A model generated the notes under the pieces. It saw only the letters and a program-made list of their open reading frames with translations. It was not told the origin of the DNA and searched no databases. Of a stretch of 64,000 nt of DNA, positions 8,325 to 18,365 are shown one piece after another. Positions within the stretch are counted from its first letter, which is position 1. Each line of letters starts with the position of its first letter. The position numbers and the translations under genes were made by a program. The stretch is taken from positions 248,001-312,000 of the forward strand of contig JBAZNI010000001.1 in the NCBI GenBank assembly GCA_041649295.1, written 5' to 3'. This DNA comes from JACPLR01 sp041649295 (GTDB lineage Archaea > Nanobdellota > Nanobdellia > Pacearchaeales > GW2011-AR1).

Positions 8325-10118
8325 TTATAATACAATTTCAAATTCCCCAAGCTCTTTTCTAAGTATTTCAAAAACCTTTGGGGATATTTTTGTCTGCAAT
8401 TTTCCTTTTTGTTCACCTATTGCTTTATTAAGCTCTTCAATTGAACTTTCTTCAATTTTGCTTGTAATTTTTTTTACAACATTTCCCTGAATAATAAACG
8501 TTCCCGAACTTGTAATCAGTAATTCAGCTCTGTCTCCCTTATGGCTTACTATCTGCATCCTTCCTTTTTCAATTGCAATTAAATCGCATCTCTGCCCGTA
8601 GTCAATTAGATTATTAATAAGCATTGTTGTTTCTTTTCTTATTTTTTCCACTTCGCTTGTTTTCGTCTTCCCCTTTTTAATCTTCTTTGATATTTCTTCA
8701 AGATTTTTTAATGTATGTGAAAATTTAGGGGCAATTTTTCCTTTTTTAACAAGTTCTTTATTAAAATTTTCAATAAGCTGTGTTTTTGATTTTTTTCCAA
8801 ATAAATTTAATAACAATTCAAAAACTTCCTTGCTGATTTCTTCTATAGTTTTCTCTCTTGAAACTGATTCAATTTCTTCCCTAAGTTTTTTAACTCTTTT
8901 TGAAAAATCTTCAAATTCTTTTAAAAGCTCATCGATTTCTTTTCCGGAAATTGTTTTTAATTTTCCATGCTCGTAGTCTTTGAATAATAAAACTGCTTTT
9001 TCAAGTGTTTTAACATATTTTGCTTCGATTAGTTTTTCTTTTGTATAAAAAATATCCTTGAAAACTGCAGGAGTTTCCTTATGTGTTGGTGGGGGAAGCC
9101 CATACAACATTAAAAGCGCCTGCGATGGGGTTAAAACCCCATAATAAACATCAATCATAGCATCAATTAATCTTCTTTCAACCATTGATTTTGTTTTATC
9201 TCCCATTGCCATAAATGTATCAATTGCTTCTGGAGAAGGCTTAATTTTTCCCATTTGCAAAAGCAATTTCCATGGAGTAAACATTCCTTTATCAAATAAA
9301 GCAACTCCGTCTCTGATAAAGGTAAACATAACTGGATTAGCATCTTTAACACTTTCCCAAAACTCAGTCATTAACCATACCTGAGGTTCAAGTTTGTTTT
9401 TTACTCCTGCGATAGCATTTGCCTCTGCAATATACTGGTAAATAATTCCTCTTAACTTCTCCTTTAATTCAATTCTTGGCATTCTTTTTACATCTGTATC
9501 GTCTATAATAATCGCAACATCTATGTCAGAAGTTTTTGTTGCCGTTCCTCTTACTAACGAACCTGCAATAACATAAGAGCCAACATATCTTTCAAACTTT
9601 TGTAAAACAAGATTTTTATGAACTTCTGCAACTCTTAATGCGCCTAACAGCCCCTTGTCATAAAGAGGGAAAGCCATGGATATTGCAGTTGTCAAATCAT
9701 ATCTTGCATCCATTAAAAAATTCCAGATGTCAACAGGAGTTATAATATGAAACCAGAGTTTTGGTTTTATATGCTTGGTTATTTCAAGAATTTCTTTTTT
9801 TATCTTCGGAATATTCTTAAATTGCTCTTCTGGAATTAAATGAAGTATATGCGTTCTTTTTTCATTTTTTTCTGATTCTGGAATTGGCTCTTCTTTTTCA
9901 ATCCCCGGAATTGATTGCGGAGGAAGAATTCCGATTGCAAGTGTAAACGGATATTTTTTTATAATCTGCTTCTGAATATTATCCAGCTCTTTTTTTCTTG
10001 CCTCCATTTCTTTTTTAACCTCTTCAGAAATCTCAGGCATAGAATCTTTAGGAATATATTTTGTGGTGTCGTTTATTTCCTGATTTAAATCTTTTGGGCC
10101 CTTTGAAAAATTTGTCAT
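8325..10118 (-). CDS. large nucleotidyltransferase-domain protein
   Basis: 597 residues. A polymerase-beta-type nucleotidyltransferase core at about 175-235 has GSLVRGTATKTSDIDVAIII: Gly186-Ser187 and metal-binding Asp198/Asp200. It is preceded by a 150-residue N-terminal region and followed by a long helical region with a possible coiled coil near 395-500, then a small beta-rich C-terminal part. Such proteins are conserved in small-genome archaea without a known substrate; tRNA or protein nucleotidylation are possibilities only. Tail-to-tail with the lipase-like gene, 7 bases apart. Confidence 0.75.
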   Translation of the reverse strand: MTNFSKGPKDLNQEINDTTKYIPKDSMPEISEEVKKEMEARKKELDNIQKQIIKKYPFTLAIGILPPQSIPGIEKEEPIPESEKNEKRTHILHLIPEEQFKNIPKIKKEILEITKHIKPKLWFHIITPVDIWNFLMDARYDLTTAISMAFPLYDKGLLGALRVAEVHKNLVLQKFERYVGSYVIAGSLVRGTATKTSDIDVAIIIDDTDVKRMPRIELKEKLRGIIYQYIAEANAIAGVKNKLEPQVWLMTEFWESVKDANPVMFTFIRDGVALFDKGMFTPWKLLLQMGKIKPSPEAIDTFMAMGDKTKSMVERRLIDAMIDVYYGVLTPSQALLMLYGLPPPTHKETPAVFKDIFYTKEKLIEAKYVKTLEKAVLLFKDYEHGKLKTISGKEIDELLKEFEDFSKRVKKLREEIESVSREKTIEEISKEVFELLLNLFGKKSKTQLIENFNKELVKKGKIAPKFSHTLKNLEEISKKIKKGKTKTSEVEKIRKETTMLINNLIDYGQRCDLIAIEKGRMQIVSHKGDRAELLITSSGTFIIQGNVVKKITSKIEESSIEELNKAIGEQKGKLQTKISPKVFEILRKELGEFEIVL

Positions 10119-10297
10119 TTTGTTTATAGATTCATTATTTACTACTGGATTAATGTAACCTTAGTTTATAAAATTAAGTAATTATGAGGTTTATAAATGT
10201 TTATGAATTATTTTTAAAAATTAATTATCCCGACTGAATTTTTTTATGCTGGAATGTTCCTGCAAATAAGTGGTAAAATCAGAAAAAAACAAAAAAA

Positions 10298-10378
10298 CGA
10301 AAGGTTTAAAAGGCAACTTTTCTCATTATTTATTATTAGTAAGTTGTAAAGCTATCCTGTCCAAATAAATATTTACAA
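10298..10378 (+). promoter_or_regulatory. promoter and leader hairpin of the RNA polymerase operon
   Basis: A BRE/TATA-like GAAAGGTTTAAAAGG sits at about 10300-10314. Downstream, TTGTAAA (10344-10350) can pair with TTTACAA (10372-10378), giving a 7-bp stem in the leader before the rpoH start at 10390. Leader of roughly 50 nt is expected from TATA spacing. Autoregulation is possible but not shown. Confidence 0.6.
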
Positions 10379-10389
10379 TAACCCAAAAT

Positions 10390-10596
10390 ATGCACATTCT
10401 TCAGCCGAAACACTCAAAACTAAGCAAAAAAGACGAGGAAACTATACTTTCTGGGTTGAACATTTCTAAATCTCAATTACCGAAGATAAAAAAAACAGAT
10501 GTTGCACTGCCCGAAGGGGTAGTTACTGGAGACATAATTAAAATTGAGAGAAAAGAAGGGGATAAACTATTTGTTTACCATCGTGTTGTTATCTAA
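10390..10596 (+). CDS. rpoH: DNA-directed RNA polymerase subunit H (Rpo5)
   Basis: 68 residues, the archaeal form equivalent to the C-terminal domain of eukaryotic RPB5. It contributes to the lower jaw of the polymerase. Recognised by the HxLxPKHxxLSKxDEExIL opening, LPKIKKTDVALPEG, and the ending GDIIKIERKEG...VYHRVVI. First gene of the rpoH-rpoB-rpoA operon, 12 bases before rpoB. Confidence 0.95.
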   Translation: MHILQPKHSKLSKKDEETILSGLNISKSQLPKIKKTDVALPEGVVTGDIIKIERKEGDKLFVYHRVVI

Positions 10597-10608
10597 TCTT
10601 TTGATAAA

Positions 10609-13600
10609 ATGGAAAGTTTATTAAAATTAAAATTAAAAAATGAAAAGCATCTTATTATTCAGAAATACCTTTCTGAAAACTCTTTAGTTGAGTCAAATCT
10701 TGTTTCTTTCAATGATTTTATAGAAAAAAGAATGCAGGAAATTGTAAATGAGATATCTGACAACTTAGAAGTTGAGGACGATATTGAAATAAAGCTTGGC
10801 AAAATAAAAATGGGCAACCCTGATATTATTGAGGCAGATGGCTCAAAAAGCATTTTAAGCCCTGCAGAAGCTCGTATAAGGAATTTAACTTATTCTGCAC
10901 CAATAACTCTTGAAATAACTATAAAACAGGACGGGCAGATTGAAAGCCAGGAAGTTGAAATCGGAAGAGTTCCAATTCTGGTAAAAAGTAATGTATGCAC
11001 TCTTCATGGAATGTCTAAACAAGAGCTTGAAGAAAATTACATAGACCCACAGGACCCCGGGGGATACTTTATTGTCAACGGAAATGAAAGAGTTATTACC
11101 ATGACTGAAGACCTTGCTGCAAACCAGCCGTTTATAGAAGAAATACGCGGTGCTCCAGGATTAAGATTATTTTCATCAAGAGGAGCTTACAGAATTCCAA
11201 TAACTATATCAGAATCAAAAGAGGGGATTATAGACATATCATTCAGCAGATTTTCAAATATTCCAGCAGTGATTATCATGAAAGCACTTGGACTTTTGAA
11301 AGAATCAGATATTGCAAAATACATAGAAAAAGAATCTGACAGTGTTATTGTCAATCTTTATGAATTTGCAAAAATATCATCTGTAGAAGAAGCAATGCTT
11401 GAAATAGCTGAAAGAACAAATGTTCAGGGAACAAAAAAAGAAATACTTCATAGAATAAATCAGAGACTTGATTCCTATCTTCTCCCTCACATTGGACTGA
11501 AAAAAGAAAACAGAATTGACAAGGCAATTACTATATGCAAATTGATAAAGCAGTTTATTGCATTTAAAGAAGACAATAAAAAAGTCATTGACAAAGACCA
11601 CTATGCCAATAAGAGGGTAAGGCTTTCTGGAGATTTGCTTTCTGATTTATTCAGAGTTAATCTTAACATGCTTGTAAGAGATATTAAGTATACCCTCCAA
11701 AAAACATTAAAGAGGAAAAAATTTTACAGTCTTCGAACAATTGCAAAATCTACACTTTTCTCGCATAGGATTAAATCTGCTATTGCAACAGGAAGCTGGA
11801 TTGGAGAGAAAAAAGGAGTTACACAGAATATGGACAAGACAAATTATATGTCCATACTTTCACAGCTTCAAAAAGTTTCCTCTACACTTCCGGGCGAGCA
11901 GACAAATTTTCTTGCAAGAACCTTGCACCCAACTCATTATGGGAGATTATGCCCTGTTGAAACTCCTGAAGGGACTGAAATTGGGTTAAGGAAAAATCTG
12001 GCTTTAATGGCAAAGATTTCAACAAGGCTTGATATGGAAGAAAATGAAATAATAAAACGATTGCTTAACCTTGGAGTTAAAAAGGAAATTCTGGGTGTCG
12101 ATGTTTTTTTTAATGGGATATTTATAGGAGCTGTTGAAGATTATAAGACATTTTTAAATTCTGTGAAGGAAAATAGAAGACAGCAAAAACTGCCAAGAGA
12201 ATTAAGTGTTTCGTACTGCAAAAATCTTAATATTATAAATATTTACGGAGATACCGGAAGGGTGCTAAGGCCTCTTGTTATTGTTGATAATGGTAAATCA
12301 AGATTGACAGAAGAAATTACCGAGTTTGTTAAAAACGGGCATTTTAAATGGGAAGATTTGATAATTAAAGGGGTTATAGAATATCTTGATGCATCAGAAG
12401 AGGATAATGCTCTTGTTGCTTTAAACAAACATAATTTAACAGAAGAAACTACTCATATGGAAGTGGATTCTATTGCTTTCTTAGGGCCTATTACAAGCCT
12501 TGTAAGTTTTGGAAACCATGATCAGTCATCAAGATTAATCAGAGGAAGTAAAACTCAAAAGCAGGGATTGGGATTATATGCTGCAAATTTCCTTTGCAGA
12601 ATTGATACAGATGTTTCTATACTTCATTACCCTCAGCAGCCAATTGTAAGAAGTTTTATTTATGATGCACTCAATGTTTATCCTGTTGGACAGAATGTTG
12701 TCGTTGCTGTAATGACTTATGAAGGATATAATATGGAAGATGCACTTGTTGTTAATAAATCAAGTGTTGATAGAGGATTTGGAAGAAGCTCGTATTTTAG
12801 GCCTTATAGTTCTGTAGAGTTGAATTATGCCGGAGGGCTTGCTGATGAAATAAGTATTCCTACAAAAGATGTTTCAGGATATAGAACAGAAGAATCTTAC
12901 AAATATCTTGAAGATGATGGTATTGTTTATCCAGAAGCAAATCTGAAATCTGGAGAAGTTGTTATTGGAAAAAGTTCGCCTCCAAAATTCCTTTCAGAAG
13001 CAAGAGAAATAAGCATCAAAGCTAAAAAAGAAGCAAGTTCTGTAATAAGGCAGGAGGAGCAGGGGATTATTGACGGAGTTTTCATTACCTTAGATGAAGA
13101 AGGAAACAAGATAGTTCAGGTAAGAACAAGAGACCCAAGAATTCCAGAGCTTGGAGACAAATTCTCAACAGCTCACGGGCAAAAAGGAGTTATAGGAGCT
13201 ATTATCCCTGAAAATGATATTCCATTTACTTCACGTGGAATAAAGCCAGATATTATATTTAACCCGCATGGAATTCCCGGACGTATGACTGTAGGGTATC
13301 TTCTTGAATTAATAACAGGAAAAATTGGATGTTTGAAAGGAGAGATAATGGATGGAACTTCATTTGAGGAAAGGAATATCGATGAGCTTGAAAACCAGTT
13401 AGAAGAATTAGGATTTAGGTATGACGGAAAAGAAACAATGTATAATGGAATTACTGGCAAAAAAATGGAAGCAAAAATCTACATTGGAAATATGTATTAT
13501 TTAAAATTAAAATATATGGTTAAGAATAAAATGCATGCAAGAGCCAGTGGTAAAGTTGCTTTATTAACAAGACAGCCAATTGAAGGAAGAGCAAGAGGAG

Positions 13601-13887
13601 GAGCATTGAGGTTAGGAGAAATGGAACAGCAGGCATTAGTTGCGCACGGAGCATCTTTGCTTTTGAAAGAAAGATATGACTCTGATAAGGTCACAATACC
13701 AATATGCTCAAACTGCGGTTCACTTGGAATTAAAGATACATTAAGAAATAAAACTTACTGCCCAGTATGCAATAGCCCTGAAATTGATGATGTTGAAGTT
13801 TCGTATGCATTTAAACTATTAGCTGAAGAATTATTAGGACTTCATATTGTAACTAAATTTGAATTGAAAAATAAATACGAGGAGTAA
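10609..13887 (+). CDS. rpoB: DNA-directed RNA polymerase subunit B (single, unsplit chain)
   Basis: 1092 residues. The catalytic-side large subunit as one chain; many euryarchaeal polymerases split it into B' and B''. Seen: fork/hybrid-binding blocks GRLCPVETPEGTEIGLRKNLAL, YEGYNMEDALVVNKSSVDRGFGRSS, DKFSTAHGQKGVIG, FNPHGIPGRMTVGYLLE and RQPIEGRARGGALRLGEMEQQALVAHGA. Near the C-terminus is a zinc ribbon with Cys1033, Cys1036, Cys1051 and Cys1054. No intein or frameshift. Ten bases separate it from the next small gene. Confidence 0.97.
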   Translation: MESLLKLKLKNEKHLIIQKYLSENSLVESNLVSFNDFIEKRMQEIVNEISDNLEVEDDIEIKLGKIKMGNPDIIEADGSKSILSPAEARIRNLTYSAPITLEITIKQDGQIESQEVEIGRVPILVKSNVCTLHGMSKQELEENYIDPQDPGGYFIVNGNERVITMTEDLAANQPFIEEIRGAPGLRLFSSRGAYRIPITISESKEGIIDISFSRFSNIPAVIIMKALGLLKESDIAKYIEKESDSVIVNLYEFAKISSVEEAMLEIAERTNVQGTKKEILHRINQRLDSYLLPHIGLKKENRIDKAITICKLIKQFIAFKEDNKKVIDKDHYANKRVRLSGDLLSDLFRVNLNMLVRDIKYTLQKTLKRKKFYSLRTIAKSTLFSHRIKSAIATGSWIGEKKGVTQNMDKTNYMSILSQLQKVSSTLPGEQTNFLARTLHPTHYGRLCPVETPEGTEIGLRKNLALMAKISTRLDMEENEIIKRLLNLGVKKEILGVDVFFNGIFIGAVEDYKTFLNSVKENRRQQKLPRELSVSYCKNLNIINIYGDTGRVLRPLVIVDNGKSRLTEEITEFVKNGHFKWEDLIIKGVIEYLDASEEDNALVALNKHNLTEETTHMEVDSIAFLGPITSLVSFGNHDQSSRLIRGSKTQKQGLGLYAANFLCRIDTDVSILHYPQQPIVRSFIYDALNVYPVGQNVVVAVMTYEGYNMEDALVVNKSSVDRGFGRSSYFRPYSSVELNYAGGLADEISIPTKDVSGYRTEESYKYLEDDGIVYPEANLKSGEVVIGKSSPPKFLSEAREISIKAKKEASSVIRQEEQGIIDGVFITLDEEGNKIVQVRTRDPRIPELGDKFSTAHGQKGVIGAIIPENDIPFTSRGIKPDIIFNPHGIPGRMTVGYLLELITGKIGCLKGEIMDGTSFEERNIDELENQLEELGFRYDGKETMYNGITGKKMEAKIYIGNMYYLKLKYMVKNKMHARASGKVALLTRQPIEGRARGGALRLGEMEQQALVAHGASLLLKERYDSDKVTIPICSNCGSLGIKDTLRNKTYCPVCNSPEIDDVEVSYAFKLLAEELLGLHIVTKFELKNKYEE

Positions 13888-13897
13888 GAAGAACAAA

Positions 13898-14083
13898 ATG
13901 AGCAGATACGAACTAAGAATAGGAATTAAGGGTGATGACGAAATACAAGAACTTAATTTTGATGCTGATAGAAGAGTATTGCCTGAAATAATTTTTGGCA
14001 GTTCCATGCGTGTTGAAGAAGCAGAAAGAATGGCAAGATGTGCCTGTCTTTTGGGTAGAGATGAACAGGATAGGATAATATAA
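13898..14083 (+). CDS. small unknown protein inside the RNA polymerase operon
   Basis: 61 residues, not recognised: RYELRIGIKGDDEIQELNFDADRRVLPEIIFGSSMRVEEAERMARCACLLGRD. It looks like a small alpha/beta protein. The gene sits 10 bases after rpoB and one base before rpoA, so it is part of the operon. I know no polymerase subunit with this sequence. It could be a lineage-specific accessory factor or a passenger gene. Confidence 0.6.
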   Translation: MSRYELRIGIKGDDEIQELNFDADRRVLPEIIFGSSMRVEEAERMARCACLLGRDEQDRII

Positions 14084-14084
14084 A

Positions 14085-17000
14085 ATGGCACCAGTAAAAA
14101 AACAAATTAATGCTTTGAAATTTGAATTGCTTAGTCCTGAAGAGATTAAAAAAATAGGATGTGCTAAAATAATTACTCCGGAACTTTATGATATGGATGG
14201 ATATCCTGTTGACGGAGGATTAATGGATTTGAGAATGGGAGCTATTGACCCTGGAGTTAGATGTAGAACTTGTGGGGGAAGATTAAAAGAATGTTTAGGA
14301 CACCCAGGAAATATTGAATTAGCACGCCCGGTTGTTCATGTAAAATATATCCCTATTATTTACACATTTTTGAGAAGTTTCTGCAAAGAATGCGGAAGAA
14401 TTTTAGTTGATGAAAAAAACATTCAGAAATTCGGCTCTGCAGCAAGATTGAAAAAAGCAAAAGATGCTAAAAAATGCCCTTATTGCGGAACTTTGCAGGA
14501 AAAAATAAAGATTGAAAAACCAACAACATTTTTTATGGGAAAGAAAAGGATTTTCCCTCCTGAAATAAGAGAGATTTTAGTAAAAATTTCTGATGAGGAC
14601 TGCAGACTAATTGGAGTTAATCCAAAAACATTCAGGCCTGAATGGGCAATACTTACAGTACTCTTAGTTCCTTCTGTTACTGTTCGTCCAAGTATTACAC
14701 TTGAATCTGGAGAAAGAAGTGAGGATGACTTAACGCACAAACTCGGGGATATTATACGTTCAAATCAAAGGTTATGGGAAAACCTTAATGCAGGAGCTCC
14801 CGAAGTTATTATAGATGATTTATGGGATTTGCTTCAGTATCATGCAACAACATTTTTTGATAATACAATTGCAAGAATACCCCCTGCACGACACAGAAGC
14901 GGACAGCCACTAAAAACAATTACAGAAAGAATAAAAGGAAAAGAAGGAAGAATAAGAAACAACCTTGCTGGAAAAAGGGTAAATTTTTCTTCACGTTCTG
15001 TTATCTCTCCTGACCCTTCATTACAAATAAATGAAGTTGGAGTGCCTTATGAAATTGCAGAAACTCTTACAGTTAATGAAGAAGTTACTGATAAAAATGT
15101 TGAAATGCTTAAAAAATTAATTTTATCTGAAAAATATCCTGGTGCGAATTATATCATAAGACCAGACGGAAGAAGAAAAAAAATAACCGCTGAATTAAAG
15201 CAGGAAATAATTGACGAAATTAAACCAGGGTATTATGTTGAAAGGCATTTGCTTGATGGAGATATTGTTTTATTTAATCGTCACCCTTCTCTTCATAGGG
15301 GAAGCCTTATGGCACATTATGTAAAAGTTCTTCCATACAGGACATTCAGAATGCATCCTGCTGTATGTTTTCCTTATAATGCTGACTTTGACGGAGATGA
15401 GATGAATGTCCATGTTCCGCAGACAGAAGAAGCAAGAGTAGAAGCAAGAAGATTATTAAATGTAAATAACAACCTAATAAGCCCAAAAAATAATTCGACT
15501 TTAATTGGAACAACATTAGATGCTGTAACAGGGAATTATATAATTGGAAAAAATGAATTTACCAAAGAAGAAGCGCATCAGCTGCTCTATCTTGCAGGAG
15601 TTGTGCATAAATTTTCATCAAAAATGGTTTCTGGAAAAGATATTTTCTTAAAGATTCTTCCAGATATAAGCAAGCCAATAATAGCAGATATTGTAAAAAA
15701 TGAACTTACTGATGATTATACATTTGGTGTTGAAAATGACAAGATTACAAAGATAATTGACAAAGAATCTGGAAGGGAAAAGTCCATGGAAGCAATAACA
15801 AGAGCATTTTCACTCGGTGCGCAATATCTTTCAAGAAGAGGATTTACAATTTCAATTGAAGATATTAATGTTGAAGAAAAAGTAAAGGAAAAAACAAACG
15901 CAATTATAAAAGAAGGTGAGGAAAAAGCAGGTAGCATAATTGATTCTTATAATGGCGGTTCATTGGATATTATACCTGGAAAAACACTTGAAGAATCAAG
16001 AGAAATTAAGATACTTCAGGCTCTTAATGAAGTAAGAACAAAAATAGGAAAGCTTGTAAAAGAAGAATTTGCAAAAGATAAATCTGTAAATGATATGATT
16101 GCATCTGGAGCAGGGGGAAATATCCTGAATATCACACAGATTGCATGTTCAGTTGGACAGCAGTCATTATGGAGCGAGAGAATTAATTTAGGATATTCAA
16201 ACAGAACACTTTCATGCTTTAAAGAAGGGGATTTGTCTCCAAAAGCAAGAGGATTTATTTATTCGTCGTATCTTAAAGGGCTTAAACCTCATGAATTTTT
16301 CTTTAATGCAATAACTGGAAGAGATGGGCTTATGGATACTGCACTTAGAACTCCAAAATCTGGTTATCTATATAGAAGACTTGCAAATGCTCTGCAAGAT
16401 TTGAGGGTGGAATATGACGGAACTGTGAGAGATGCAATTGGGCAGATTATCCAATTTAAATACGGCGATGATGGATTAGATGTTGCAGGAGAGCACCTTA
16501 ATAAGCAAGTTACTCCTGGAGAAGCAATTGGAATAGTTACTGCGCAATCATTCGGAGAGCCTTCAACACAAATGGCATTAAATGTATTCCACTTTGCAGG
16601 TGTACAGGAAATGCAAATTACCTTAGGGCTTCCAAGATTAATTGAGATTTTTGATGCGAGAAAAACTCCATCTACACCTTCAATGGAAATATATTTGGCA
16701 AAGGAATTTAACGACGAAAAAAATGCAAGGATAATTGCTGAAAAAATAAAAGAATTAAAATTAAAAGAGATTTTATCTGGGGCAAAAATAAACTTCTCCG
16801 ATAAGAAAATTGAATTCAAAGTTGAGAAAGAATTTTTAAAACATGCCCATATGTCCCTTGAAAGTGTTGTTGAAAAAATGGATTTGAAGGGGTTGAAGAC
16901 ACATTCTAAGGAAGAATCAATAATAATTCATGCTCCTGAACTTAATTTTAAGGAGCTTTATAAATTAAAGGAAAGGTTGAAGAATTTGCTTATCTCAGGA

Positions 17001-17540
17001 ATAAAAGGAGTAAAGCAGATATTAATTGTTAAAAGAGATAAAGATTATGTAATTCTTACAAATGGCTCAAATCTTCCAGAAATAATAAAATTAAAACAGG
17101 TGGATTCAAACAGAACTGCGACTAATGACATCTACGAAATGGCTGATGTATTTGGAATTGAAGTTGCAAGGCAGGCAATAATAAATGAAATTGATAAGGT
17201 TATCAGTTCGCAGGGATTGGACATTGATAAAAGGCATTTGAAACTTGTTGCTGATGCTATGACTGTCGACGGAGAAATAAGAGGAATGACAAGAATGGGG
17301 ATAATTGCAAGAAAAAGTTCAATACTGGCAAGAGCAAGTTTTGAAACCCCAATAAATCATTTTGTAAATGCAACAATAAAAGGAGACAGAGATGAATTGC
17401 TTAGTGTTATTGAAAATATAATTCTTAATCAGCCGGTTCCTGTTGGAACAGGACTGCCTGGATTAATGGTAAAAATAACAGGGCCATTAGTTAAAGACGA
17501 TAAAAAAGAGGAGAAAAAAGAAGATAAGAAGAGAAAGTAA
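14085..17540 (+). CDS. rpoA: DNA-directed RNA polymerase subunit A, A' and A'' fused
   Basis: 1151 residues. Most archaea encode the largest subunit as two genes, A' and A''. Here one frame covers both. The A' part has zinc-binding cysteines (CRTCGGRLKECLGH, CGRILV, CPYCG), LAGKRVNFSSRSVISPDP, VLFNRHPSLHRGSLMAH, and the catalytic NADFDGDEMN with metal-binding Asp434, Asp436 and Asp438. The A'' part begins around residue 790 and contains PGEAIGIVTAQSFGEPSTQM from 811 and TPSTPSMEIYL. It ends with a Lys/Glu-rich tail after GLPGLMVKITGP. No stop or start signal marks a former split point. The length is short for A'+A'', so both parts are somewhat reduced. Next gene is nusA after 67 bases; the L30e gene common at this place is missing. 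Confidence 0.95.
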   Translation: MAPVKKQINALKFELLSPEEIKKIGCAKIITPELYDMDGYPVDGGLMDLRMGAIDPGVRCRTCGGRLKECLGHPGNIELARPVVHVKYIPIIYTFLRSFCKECGRILVDEKNIQKFGSAARLKKAKDAKKCPYCGTLQEKIKIEKPTTFFMGKKRIFPPEIREILVKISDEDCRLIGVNPKTFRPEWAILTVLLVPSVTVRPSITLESGERSEDDLTHKLGDIIRSNQRLWENLNAGAPEVIIDDLWDLLQYHATTFFDNTIARIPPARHRSGQPLKTITERIKGKEGRIRNNLAGKRVNFSSRSVISPDPSLQINEVGVPYEIAETLTVNEEVTDKNVEMLKKLILSEKYPGANYIIRPDGRRKKITAELKQEIIDEIKPGYYVERHLLDGDIVLFNRHPSLHRGSLMAHYVKVLPYRTFRMHPAVCFPYNADFDGDEMNVHVPQTEEARVEARRLLNVNNNLISPKNNSTLIGTTLDAVTGNYIIGKNEFTKEEAHQLLYLAGVVHKFSSKMVSGKDIFLKILPDISKPIIADIVKNELTDDYTFGVENDKITKIIDKESGREKSMEAITRAFSLGAQYLSRRGFTISIEDINVEEKVKEKTNAIIKEGEEKAGSIIDSYNGGSLDIIPGKTLEESREIKILQALNEVRTKIGKLVKEEFAKDKSVNDMIASGAGGNILNITQIACSVGQQSLWSERINLGYSNRTLSCFKEGDLSPKARGFIYSSYLKGLKPHEFFFNAITGRDGLMDTALRTPKSGYLYRRLANALQDLRVEYDGTVRDAIGQIIQFKYGDDGLDVAGEHLNKQVTPGEAIGIVTAQSFGEPSTQMALNVFHFAGVQEMQITLGLPRLIEIFDARKTPSTPSMEIYLAKEFNDEKNARIIAEKIKELKLKEILSGAKINFSDKKIEFKVEKEFLKHAHMSLESVVEKMDLKGLKTHSKEESIIIHAPELNFKELYKLKERLKNLLISGIKGVKQILIVKRDKDYVILTNGSNLPEIIKLKQVDSNRTATNDIYEMADVFGIEVARQAIINEIDKVISSQGLDIDKRHLKLVADAMTVDGEIRGMTRMGIIARKSSILARASFETPINHFVNATIKGDRDELLSVIENIILNQPVPVGTGLPGLMVKITGPLVKDDKKEEKKEDKKRK

Positions 17541-17607
17541 TTCTTTTTGATAAACTTTATAAACCTAAATATGATTTAAGATTTAGTTTATTGTCGATGA
17601 TTTTAAA

Positions 17608-18024
17608 ATGATTAAACAAATTGATATGAAATTAATGAGGAACCTGAATTTATTTGCGAAAGTCACTAAAGTTTCTCCAAACCACTGCTTTATTTATAAT
17701 GCAACAATAATTTTTGTAGTTCCAAAAAATAAATTATACCAAGCTATTGGAGAAGAAAGCAGAAATCTGAAAAAAATGAGCGATATCATCGGAAAAAAAA
17801 CAAGGGTTGTTTCTGTTCCTGAAGGATTAAAAGATGCAGAAAGTTTTATTTCTACAATTGTGCATCCTATTGAGTTAAATAGTGTAGAAGTTCAAGGAAA
17901 TATGCTTATTATAAATGCAACTTCTCAGAACAAAGCAATGCTTATTGGAAGAAATAAAACACGCCTTGAAGAAATGAAAAAAATAATCAAGAGTTATTTT
18001 GGAAAAGAGCTGAAGATTGTTTAA
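17608..18024 (+). CDS. nusA: NusA-like KH-domain transcription elongation factor
   Basis: 138 residues, the short archaeal NusA made of KH domains only. Recognised by position directly after rpoA and by the sequence: FIYNATIIFVVPKNKLYQAIGEESRNLKKMSDIIGKKTRVV (first KH; IGEESRNLKKM is a variant of the usual GxxGxNI loop) and MLIINATSQNKAMLIGRNKTRLEEMKKIIKSYFG (second KH with IGRNKTRL). Own TATA-like AACTTTATAAACC about 45 bases before the start suggests it may be transcribed separately. Confidence 0.88.
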   Translation: MIKQIDMKLMRNLNLFAKVTKVSPNHCFIYNATIIFVVPKNKLYQAIGEESRNLKKMSDIIGKKTRVVSVPEGLKDAESFISTIVHPIELNSVEVQGNMLIINATSQNKAMLIGRNKTRLEEMKKIIKSYFGKELKIV

Positions 18025-18026
18025 GG

Positions 18027-18365
18027 TTATAACCGCCAGAAAAATTTATTTGCTATTTTCTTATTAATAAGCAGAAAGTTATTTGATTCATTAATCAAAC
18101 TTTTTGATGCAATTTTATCAAAAGAAATAACTTCAACTTGCTTGTCCTTATTTTTAACATAACTTAATAATGGAGCAAAATCTCCATCTCCAGATATTAA
18201 AATTGCCTTATCATATTTATTCTCCCAAGCATCATTTAACATATCTAATGCTAAATGAATATCATCTCCTTTAATCGTATAATATTCTTCATCGTCTTTA
18301 TCAAATCTTTTTTGTCTTTTACATAAATTAGCTCCATCGATATAAACAGAAATTCTTGTTCCCAT
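18027..18365 (-). CDS. small NYN/LabA-like protein
   Basis: 112 residues from the ATG at 18365 (a longer reading frame upstream lies in a structured leader and is less likely to be translated). PIN-like NYN acidic residues: Asp10 in ISVYIDGANL, Asp41 in HLALDML, Asp60/Asp62 in AILISGDGDFAPLL. The short length is typical of LabA/DUF88-type proteins, which are putative RNases or regulators. Convergent with nusA, 2 bases between stops. Confidence 0.78.
   Translation of the reverse strand: MGTRISVYIDGANLCKRQKRFDKDDEEYYTIKGDDIHLALDMLNDAWENKYDKAILISGDGDFAPLLSYVKNKDKQVEVISFDKIASKSLINESNNFLLINKKIANKFFWRL

Noticed and set aside
16364..16819. Open frames of 100-150 codons opposite rpoA and rpoB
   Set aside because: They are shadows of strongly conserved genes in a purine-rich coding strand and encode Ser/Phe-rich, non-protein-like sequence.
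14085..17540. Intein or intron explaining the single RpoA frame
   Set aside because: The chain is shorter, not longer, than A' plus A'', and no splicing or homing motifs are present.
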